From positions 84,969 through 148,968 of the forward strand of contig NZ_SDLT01000020.1 of NCBI RefSeq assembly GCF_004522235.1: a stretch of 64,000 bases of DNA, given 5' to 3'. The position numbers and the translations under genes were made by a program. Source of the stretch: Amycolatopsis nivea. Lineage in GTDB: Bacteria > Actinomycetota > Actinomycetes > Mycobacteriales > Pseudonocardiaceae. Under the pieces are notes generated by a model. That model did no database searches, was not told the DNA's origin, and saw only the letters and a program-made list of their open reading frames with translations. Positions 58,645 to 64,000 of the stretch are shown here, one piece after another. The first letter of the stretch is position 1; each line of letters opens with the position of its first letter.

Positions 58645-59166
58645 ATGGACGACGGCCCAGTGACTCTCCGCCCGGTGCGCGAGTCCGACCTCGGTCTGCT
58701 GGAGGCCCTGACCAACGACCCGGAGACGGTCGGCGAGCACCAGTGGTTCGGCTGGCACGACCCCGGCTACGTCCGGCGGCTCTGGCGCGAAAACGGCATG
58801 CTGACCACCGACAACGGTATGCTCGTCCCCACGCTCGACGAACGTCCGCTCGGGCTCGTTTCGTGGCATCGCACGCGGACCGGCCCGCACACCTACTGCT
58901 GGAACATCGGCATGGTCCTGCTTCCGGAGGCGCGCGGGCACGGCCTCGGCGCGCAGGCGCAGCGGCAGCTCGTGCGCTACCTGTTCGCGCACACGCAGTT
59001 CAACCGCGTCGAGGCCAGCACCGAGGTCGGCAACCGGGCCGGCCAGCGTTCGCTGGAGAAGGCCGGGTTCACCCGCGAGGGGATCCTGCGCGGGTTCGAT
59101 TTCCGCGACGGGCAGTGGCGCGATCACATCCTCTACTCGGTGATCCGGTCCGATCTGCCGTCGTGA
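58645..59166 (+). CDS. GNAT family N-acetyltransferase (RimJ/RimL-like)
   Basis: 173 residues: VTLRPVRESDLGLLEAL at the N-terminus, the acetyl-CoA loop LLPEARGHGLGAQAQRQLV near residue 92 and NRAGQRSLEKAGFTREGILRG near residue 132. Transfers acetyl from acetyl-CoA to an amine, perhaps a protein N-terminus or antibiotic. Convergent, 4 bp apart, with the CoA-transferase-like gene. Confidence 0.87.
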   Translation: MDDGPVTLRPVRESDLGLLEALTNDPETVGEHQWFGWHDPGYVRRLWRENGMLTTDNGMLVPTLDERPLGLVSWHRTRTGPHTYCWNIGMVLLPEARGHGLGAQAQRQLVRYLFAHTQFNRVEASTEVGNRAGQRSLEKAGFTREGILRGFDFRDGQWRDHILYSVIRSDLPS

Positions 59167-59170
59167 GCGG

Positions 59171-60334
59171 TCAGGCGATCGCTCCGGCCTCCTTCAACGC
59201 CGCGACACCCGCGTCGTCGTAACCCAGCTCCGCCAGCACCTCCGCGGTGTCCGAGCCCTTCTCGTGCGGTGCTTCCGGCGTGGCCGCGGGCGTCCGGTCG
59301 AACCGCGGCGCCGGAGCGGGCTGCACCGTGCCGCCGATGTCCACGAACGTCCCGCGCGCCGCGTTCTGCGGATGCCCGGCCGCTTCCCACGGCGACAGCA
59401 CCGCGGTGAGGCACGCGTCGGTGCCTTCCGCCCGCGCGACCAGTTCGTCGCGCGTGAACCGGCCGACCGCCTCGGCCAGGATCTTGCGCAGCCGCGGCCA
59501 CTGGCTCTGGTCGACGTGCATCGGCAGGTCTTCGTTCTCCAGCCCGAGCACCTTGACGAGGTCGCCCCAGAACCGCATCTCGATCGCGCCGACGGCGACG
59601 TACTTGCCGTCCGCGGTCTCGTAGGTGTCGTAGAACGGGGCGCCGCCGTCGAGGAGGTTCTCGCCGCGCTCGCCCGGCCACACGCCCGCCGCGCGCATCC
59701 CGTGCAGGCTCGTGGTCAGCAGTGCCGCGCCTTCCACCATCGACGCGTCCACGACCTGGCCGCGTCCGGACGTCGTGCGCTCGTGCAGCGCGGCCAGCAC
59801 GCCCATCGCGAGCATGAGTCCGCCTCCGCCGAAGTCGCCGACCAGGTTGAGCGGCGGCACCGGGCGTTCGCCCGCGCGGCCGATCGGGTCGAGCGCACCG
59901 GCGACGCTGATGTAGTTGATGTCGTGCCCGGCCGCCGACGCGAGCGGACCGTCCTGGCCCCAGCCGGTCATCCGGCCGTAGACGAGCCGCGGATTGCGGG
60001 CGTGCACCTGCTCCGGGCCGATGCCCATCCGTTCCGCGACGCCCGGCCGGAAGCCTTCGATCAGCACGTCGGCGCGCTCGGCCAGCTTCAGCACGAGCTC
60101 GACGCCCTCGGGCGTTTTCGTGTTCACCCCGACCGACCGCCTGCCGCGGGCGAGCGGGTCGTTCGGGATGCCGAGCACGTCGGCGCCCGGGGTGGCGCGG
60201 TCGACGCGGATCACGTCGGCGCCGAGGTCGGCCAGGATCATGCAGGCGAACGGAGCCGGCGCCAGCCCGGCCAGCTCCACCACCCGCAGCCCGGCGAGCG
60301 GACCCTGTTTCACGGAGAAGTCCTTTCGCTGCAA
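59171..60334 (-). CDS. Alpha-methylacyl-CoA racemase-like CaiB/BaiF protein
   Basis: 387 residues. ELAGLAPAPFACMILADLGADVIRVDR at the start, then His137 in SAAGHDINY and Asp167 in NLVGDFGGGG, the catalytic pair of mycobacterial MCR/AMACR. This favours racemase over CoA-transferase. AMACR inverts 2-methylacyl-CoA stereochemistry, needed for beta-oxidation of branched and sterol side chains. It is 6 bp downstream of an acyl-CoA dehydrogenase gene, consistent with that pathway. Confidence 0.85.
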   Translation of the reverse strand: MQRKDFSVKQGPLAGLRVVELAGLAPAPFACMILADLGADVIRVDRATPGADVLGIPNDPLARGRRSVGVNTKTPEGVELVLKLAERADVLIEGFRPGVAERMGIGPEQVHARNPRLVYGRMTGWGQDGPLASAAGHDINYISVAGALDPIGRAGERPVPPLNLVGDFGGGGLMLAMGVLAALHERTTSGRGQVVDASMVEGAALLTTSLHGMRAAGVWPGERGENLLDGGAPFYDTYETADGKYVAVGAIEMRFWGDLVKVLGLENEDLPMHVDQSQWPRLRKILAEAVGRFTRDELVARAEGTDACLTAVLSPWEAAGHPQNAARGTFVDIGGTVQPAPAPRFDRTPAATPEAPHEKGSDTAEVLAELGYDDAGVAALKEAGAIA

Positions 60335-60340
60335 CGGATT

Positions 60341-61492
60341 TCAGAGCGTGCGGGAGATGATTTCTTTCATGATCTCGCTGGTACCGCCGAAGATCCGCGA
60401 GATCCGCACGTCGGCCCAGGCGCGCGCGATCGGGTACTCGGTCATGTAGCCGTAGCCGCCGAACAACTGCAGGCAGTCGTCCACGACCTTGTTCACCCGC
60501 TCGGTCGTCCAGAGTTTCGCCATCGCCGCGCCCTGTACGTCGAGCTCGCCGCGCAGGTGCCGTTCGATGCACTGGTCGAGGAACGCGCGCGACACCGCGG
60601 CTTCCGTCGCCGCCTCGGCGAGCTTGAACTTCGTGTTCTGGAAGTTGAAGATCGGGCGGCCGAACGCGGTGCGTTCCTTGGTGTAGTCGATGGTCAGGTT
60701 CACCGCGGCTTCCAGCCCGGCCACCGCGGTCACCGCGATGATCAGCCGTTCCTGCGGCAGCTGCAGCATCAGCTGGATGAAGCCCTGGCCCTCGGCGTCG
60801 CCGAGCAGGTTCGCGGCGGGCACGCGGACGTCGTCGAAGAACAGCTCGGCGGTGTCCTGCCCCTTGAGCCCGACCTTGTCGAGCACGCGGCCGCGGCGGA
60901 AGCCAGGGGTGTCGGTCTCGACCACGATCAGCGAGACGCCCTGCGCGCCGGCGTCCGGGTCGGTCTTGCACGCGACCACCACGAGGTCGGAGTGGAAACC
61001 GTTGGTGATGAACGTTTTCGCGCCGTTGATCACGTAGTGGTCGCCGTCGCGGACCGCGCGGGTCTTGATGTTCTGAAGGTCTGAACCAGTGCCGGGCTCG
61101 GTCATCGCGACCGCGCCGACCATCTCGCCGGTGGCCATCTTCGGCAGCCACTCGCGCTTTTTCTCCTCCGACGCGTACGCCAGGATGTAGTGCGCGACGA
61201 TTCCACTGTGGACGGTGACGCCCCACGCGCTGTCCCCGGCCCGGGCCTGCTCCTCGTACAGCACGGCCTCGTGCGCGAACGTGCCGCCGCCCCCGCCGTA
61301 CTCCTCCGGGATCGACAGGCACAGCAGGCCGAGTTCGCCCGCCTTGGTCCAGATCTCCCGGTCGAGCTTCTTCTCCGCCGCCCAGCGCTCCTGGTTCGGC
61401 ACGAATTCCTTCTGCAGGAACGACCGGGCGAGCTCCCGGAGGTCTTCGAGTTCGGTGGTGCTCCACGAGCTCTTCTGGATCTGCAACGGCAC
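60341..61492 (-). CDS. Acyl-CoA dehydrogenase
   Basis: 383 residues of long-chain ACAD type: IPEEYGGGGGTFAHEAVLYEE near residue 62, AMTEPGTGSDLQNIKTRAV near residue 128 and the C-terminal FGGTSEIMKEIISRTL with the catalytic Glu. Forms FAD-dependent enoyl-CoA. Operon with the AMACR-like gene; divergent from a TetR gene. No KstR box upstream; a TetR half-operator is present instead. Confidence 0.92.
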   Translation of the reverse strand: MPLQIQKSSWSTTELEDLRELARSFLQKEFVPNQERWAAEKKLDREIWTKAGELGLLCLSIPEEYGGGGGTFAHEAVLYEEQARAGDSAWGVTVHSGIVAHYILAYASEEKKREWLPKMATGEMVGAVAMTEPGTGSDLQNIKTRAVRDGDHYVINGAKTFITNGFHSDLVVVACKTDPDAGAQGVSLIVVETDTPGFRRGRVLDKVGLKGQDTAELFFDDVRVPAANLLGDAEGQGFIQLMLQLPQERLIIAVTAVAGLEAAVNLTIDYTKERTAFGRPIFNFQNTKFKLAEAATEAAVSRAFLDQCIERHLRGELDVQGAAMAKLWTTERVNKVVDDCLQLFGGYGYMTEYPIARAWADVRISRIFGGTSEIMKEIISRTL

Positions 61493-61558
61493 GGCTTGGC
61501 CTCCCGCGGACTGGAAAACATGACGCTTGGCAGGTAAGTTCTAGCCGGAATGTACATC

Positions 61559-61575
61559 CCATCCGTCCGGTACGT
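61559..61575. promoter_or_regulatory. Candidate second TetR site between acyl-CoA dehydrogenase and TetR genes
   Basis: CCATCCGTCCGGTACGT matches the perfect palindrome at 62203-62219 at 12 of 17 positions and lies just upstream of the TetR start. Confidence 0.4.
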
Positions 61576-61590
61576 AAAGCAGGAGCCGCG

Positions 61591-62199
61591 ATGACTGAGG
61601 TCGCCCGGGGACACCGCACCCAGGCCGAACGCCGCGAGCAGACGCGCACCGCACTGCTGGACGCGACGATCGATTGCCTGGTCGAGATCGGGTATTCGCG
61701 GGCGTCGGTGCAAGAGATCTGCACCCGGGCCGGCGTCTCGAAGGGCGCGGTGCAGCATTACTTCGCCACGAAGGCGGAGCTGATGGCGGCCGCGGTCGAG
61801 CACCTCACCACGAAGCTGCGCACCCAGCTCGCCGCCTCGCTCGGCTCGCTGCCGGGCGGCGCGTCCGGCGTCGCGGCGGCGATCGACCTGCTGTGGGAGG
61901 GCTATTCCGGCACGCTGTCCACCGCGGTCACCGAGCTGTGGGTCGCCGCCCGCACCGACCCGGAGCTGCGCGCCGCGATCCGGCCGGTCGACCGCGCACT
62001 GGGCCGGGCGACGCTGGAGCACATCAGCGACGTCGCGGGCGACCTGCCGAAAGAACGTGCGGAGATGCTGTTCTGGCTCACCGTGAACCTCACCCGCGGC
62101 CTCGCACTGGACGCCGAACTGGGCGGCGACCCGCGCCGTCGCCGCCAGCTGCTGGAGGAGTGGAAGCGGATCGCCGTGCTGCTGTACTCGGGCGACTAG
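61591..62199 (+). CDS. TetR family regulator
   Basis: 202 residues. HTH at about 30-65: CLVEIGYSRASVQEICTRAG then SKGAVQHYFATKAELMAA. C-terminal ligand domain with TLSTAVTELWVAARTDPELR. Divergent from the acyl-CoA dehydrogenase/AMACR operon and upstream of the gabD2 gene; palindromes lie on both sides. Confidence 0.9.
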   Translation: MTEVARGHRTQAERREQTRTALLDATIDCLVEIGYSRASVQEICTRAGVSKGAVQHYFATKAELMAAAVEHLTTKLRTQLAASLGSLPGGASGVAAAIDLLWEGYSGTLSTAVTELWVAARTDPELRAAIRPVDRALGRATLEHISDVAGDLPKERAEMLFWLTVNLTRGLALDAELGGDPRRRRQLLEEWKRIAVLLYSGD

Positions 62200-62202
62200 T
62201 GT

Positions 62203-62219
62203 CCATACCGCCGGTATGG
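62203..62219. promoter_or_regulatory. TetR-type palindrome before gabD2
   Basis: CCATACCGCCGGTATGG: perfect 8-bp arms around one C, 3 bp after the TetR stop and 47 bp before the dehydrogenase start. Confidence 0.65.
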
Positions 62220-62266
62220 TGTACTCGTCGGTAACACCCGGCCCCGCACGGAAGAAGGTGCGCTCG

Positions 62267-63877
62267 ATGACGAGTACGACCCCGGCGAACCTCACCGGCC
62301 AGCCCCTGCCCGCAACCGTCGGCGGCGTAGCAGGCGCCCCGTCCGCGTCCCGCGCGGCCGCACTCGTAGCCCGCGCAACCGGCGGCGCCGACAACGCGCC
62401 GGTGCAGATGACCGCGCCTTTCACCGGCCAGCCGATCACCTCCCTCCCCCAGGCCGACGACGCCGAAGTCCGCGCCGCCTTCGCCTCCGCCCGCGAAGCG
62501 CAACGCGAGTGGGCAGCGTTGCCGGTGACCCGCCGTCAGCAGTTCCTCGTGCGACTGCACGACCTGGTCCTCGCCCGGCAAGCGGAAGTCCTGGACCTGG
62601 TCCAGGTCGAAGCAGGCAAGGCCCGGATCGACGCGTTCGACGAGGTCAGCGCCACCGTGCTGGTCGCGGCCTACTACGGCAAGCACAGCGCGAAAATCCT
62701 CTCCCCGCGCCGCGCCCCCGGCGTCATCCCGGGCCTGACGCGAGCGGGCGAGCTGCGGCACCCCAAGGGCGTCGTCGGGATCATCTCCCCTTGGAACTAC
62801 CCGCTGGCCCTGACCGCGATGGACGTCTTCCCCGCGCTCGTCGCCGGGAACGCAGTCGTGCAGAAACCGGACAACCAAACCGCACTGTCCGCCCTGTGGC
62901 TGCAAGAGCTGGCGGAAGAGGCAGGTCTGCCCTCCGGTCTGTGGCAGATCGTGCTGGGCCGAGGCTCGCAAATCGGCAACGCCCTGCTGGAAGAATGCGA
63001 CTACCTGTGCTTCACCGGCTCCACCCCGACCGGCAAGGACCTGGCAGGTCGCATCGCGCAACGACTCACCAGCTACTCGCTGGAACTGGGCGGCAAGAAC
63101 CCCATGATCGTCTTGCCGGACGCAGACATCGCCAAAACCGCCGCCGGCGCCGTCACCGCGTGCTTCTCGTCGGCAGGCCAGCTGTGCGTGTCGGTGGAGC
63201 GGATCTACGTGCACGACAGCATCCGCGAGGAGTTCACCCGCGAATTCGTGGCCCGCACAGCAGCACTGCGTTTGGGCGGTTCACTGGACTACCACGCCGG
63301 AATGGGTTCGCTGACGTCGAAGAGCCAACTGGAAACCGTGACGGCCCACGTGGAAGACGCCCGAGCAAAAGGCGCCCGCGTCCTGACCGGCGGACGCCCC
63401 CGCCCAGACCTGGGCCCGCTGTTCTACGAACCGACGGTCCTGACAGACGTACGCCCCGGAATGACCCCGTTCGCCTCGGAAACCTTCGGCCCAGTGGTGT
63501 CGATCTACGGATTCAGCGACGTCAACGACGCGATCGAGCGAGCAAACGACACCCCCTTCGGTTTGAACGCAAGCGTCTGGACCAAAAGGGGCCGCGCAGG
63601 CTGGGAAGTAGGCGCCCGCCTGAAAGCAGGCACGGTCAACGTCAACGAGGGTTACGCAGCAACCTTCGGAACGGTCGGCGTCCCCATGGGCGGCATGAAG
63701 GAATCCGGCGCAGGCCGACGAAACGGCGCGGAGGGATTGCTGAAGTACACGGAAGCGCAGTCCATCGCCGTACAACGAGGCCTGGCCCTACGCCCGCCCA
63801 AGGGAGTGCCAGGCTCAGTGTGGGCGCGCTTCATGACCGTAAGCATGAAACTTCTGCGCCACCTCCCCGGCCGCTAA
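62267..63877 (+). CDS. gabD2: Succinate-semialdehyde dehydrogenase (NADP+)
   Basis: 536 residues from ATG 62267 (GAAGGTG upstream); ATG 62216 overlaps the palindrome and is less likely. ALDH fold: GIISPWNYPLALTAMD, FTGSTPTGKDLAGRIA, LELGGKNPM (Glu) and the catalytic Cys in SSAGQLCVSVERI. This GabD2-like group oxidises succinate semialdehyde and related aldehydes. The last 25 residues, MKLLRHLPGR-rich, are basic. May be under TetR control. Confidence 0.9.
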   Translation: MTSTTPANLTGQPLPATVGGVAGAPSASRAAALVARATGGADNAPVQMTAPFTGQPITSLPQADDAEVRAAFASAREAQREWAALPVTRRQQFLVRLHDLVLARQAEVLDLVQVEAGKARIDAFDEVSATVLVAAYYGKHSAKILSPRRAPGVIPGLTRAGELRHPKGVVGIISPWNYPLALTAMDVFPALVAGNAVVQKPDNQTALSALWLQELAEEAGLPSGLWQIVLGRGSQIGNALLEECDYLCFTGSTPTGKDLAGRIAQRLTSYSLELGGKNPMIVLPDADIAKTAAGAVTACFSSAGQLCVSVERIYVHDSIREEFTREFVARTAALRLGGSLDYHAGMGSLTSKSQLETVTAHVEDARAKGARVLTGGRPRPDLGPLFYEPTVLTDVRPGMTPFASETFGPVVSIYGFSDVNDAIERANDTPFGLNASVWTKRGRAGWEVGARLKAGTVNVNEGYAATFGTVGVPMGGMKESGAGRRNGAEGLLKYTEAQSIAVQRGLALRPPKGVPGSVWARFMTVSMKLLRHLPGR

Positions 63878-63884
63878 AAACGTC

Positions 63885-63933
63885 CGTGAGGGGAACCCTC
63901 ATTGACTCTGATTCCGTGAGGGTTCCCCTCACG
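63885..63933. repeat. Stem-loop repeat, family member 4
   Basis: CGTGAGGGGAACCCTCA (63885-63901) pairs perfectly with TGAGGGTTCCCCTCACG (63917-63933) around a 15-nt loop with TCTGATTCC. Same arm and loop words as 36183-36231. Just after the gabD2 stop, so it may act as a terminator. Confidence 0.85.
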
Positions 63934-64000
63934 ACCCACCGACCCACCCGCACCAGTGCACCCAACGAGCGAGGAACCCAGCCCCTCCCCCGCACCCCGA

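Overview
This window is high-GC actinobacterial chromosome. The codon use, the many 4-nt ATGA/GTGA start-stop overlaps, the cvn-type conservon and the steroid catabolism genes point to a Pseudonocardiaceae-like genus such as Amycolatopsis. That genus is an inference from gene content, not a database match. I see no tRNA, rRNA, CRISPR array, transposase or phage gene.

The core is a KstR-controlled sterol/cholesterol degradation region in three blocks. (1) 7.0-17.2 kb: hsaADCB (ring A/B opening) on the minus strand, a KstD-like flavoprotein, then on the plus strand kstD, kshA, a cysteine-rich small protein, kshB, a MaoC hydratase (hsd4B-like) and a stand-alone riboflavin kinase. (2) 18.4-23.2 kb: ltp2-chsH1-chsH2-chsE2-chsE1, which removes the last C3 unit of the sterol side chain. 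(3) 36.2-39.0 kb: the repressor gene kstR, divergent from chsE3/fadE34. Matches to the KstR palindrome (AACnnGTT core) lie in the promoter regions of these units, including one that overlaps the stop codon of the gene upstream of hsaA and two between kstR and chsE3.

Layout outside the sterol genes. 0-7 kb: transporter end, a MarR-controlled oxidoreductase pair, desaturase, metallo-hydrolase, a PadR/FAD-monooxygenase operon and an Smr protein. 23-30 kb: hydrolase, FAD oxidoreductase, a wax ester synthase/DGAT divergent from an esterase, folE and a cysteine-bearing HTH regulator; a 164-bp segment is duplicated at 180-bp spacing where the esterase and folE converge. 30-36 kb: TetR/SDR operon, then a SWIM/SNF2 helicase pair. 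39-45.5 kb: LLM oxidoreductase, methyltransferase, fused isobutyryl-CoA mutase, and an ArsR-SRPBCC-DUF899 operon. 45.6-51.7 kb: a cvnABCD conservon whose kinase carries a very long tail with a duplicated module. 52.7-59.2 kb: DUF485/cation-acetate symporter, small membrane proteins, a lytic transglycosylase and a GNAT enzyme. 59.2-63.9 kb: alpha-methylacyl-CoA racemase-like and acyl-CoA dehydrogenase genes, divergent from a TetR gene and a succinate-semialdehyde dehydrogenase.

Non-coding DNA is unusually structured. A 600-bp island at 35.6-36.2 kb holds a hairpin with 24-bp arms, a 30-bp palindromic repeat array (a shorter version recurs at 55.7 kb), a 6 x 15-bp tandem repeat and two members of a stem-loop family that recurs at 39.0 and 63.9 kb. 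A degenerate 39-bp tandem repeat lies at 57.2-57.5 kb. Several local regulators have clear cognate palindromes (MarR, PadR, two TetR).
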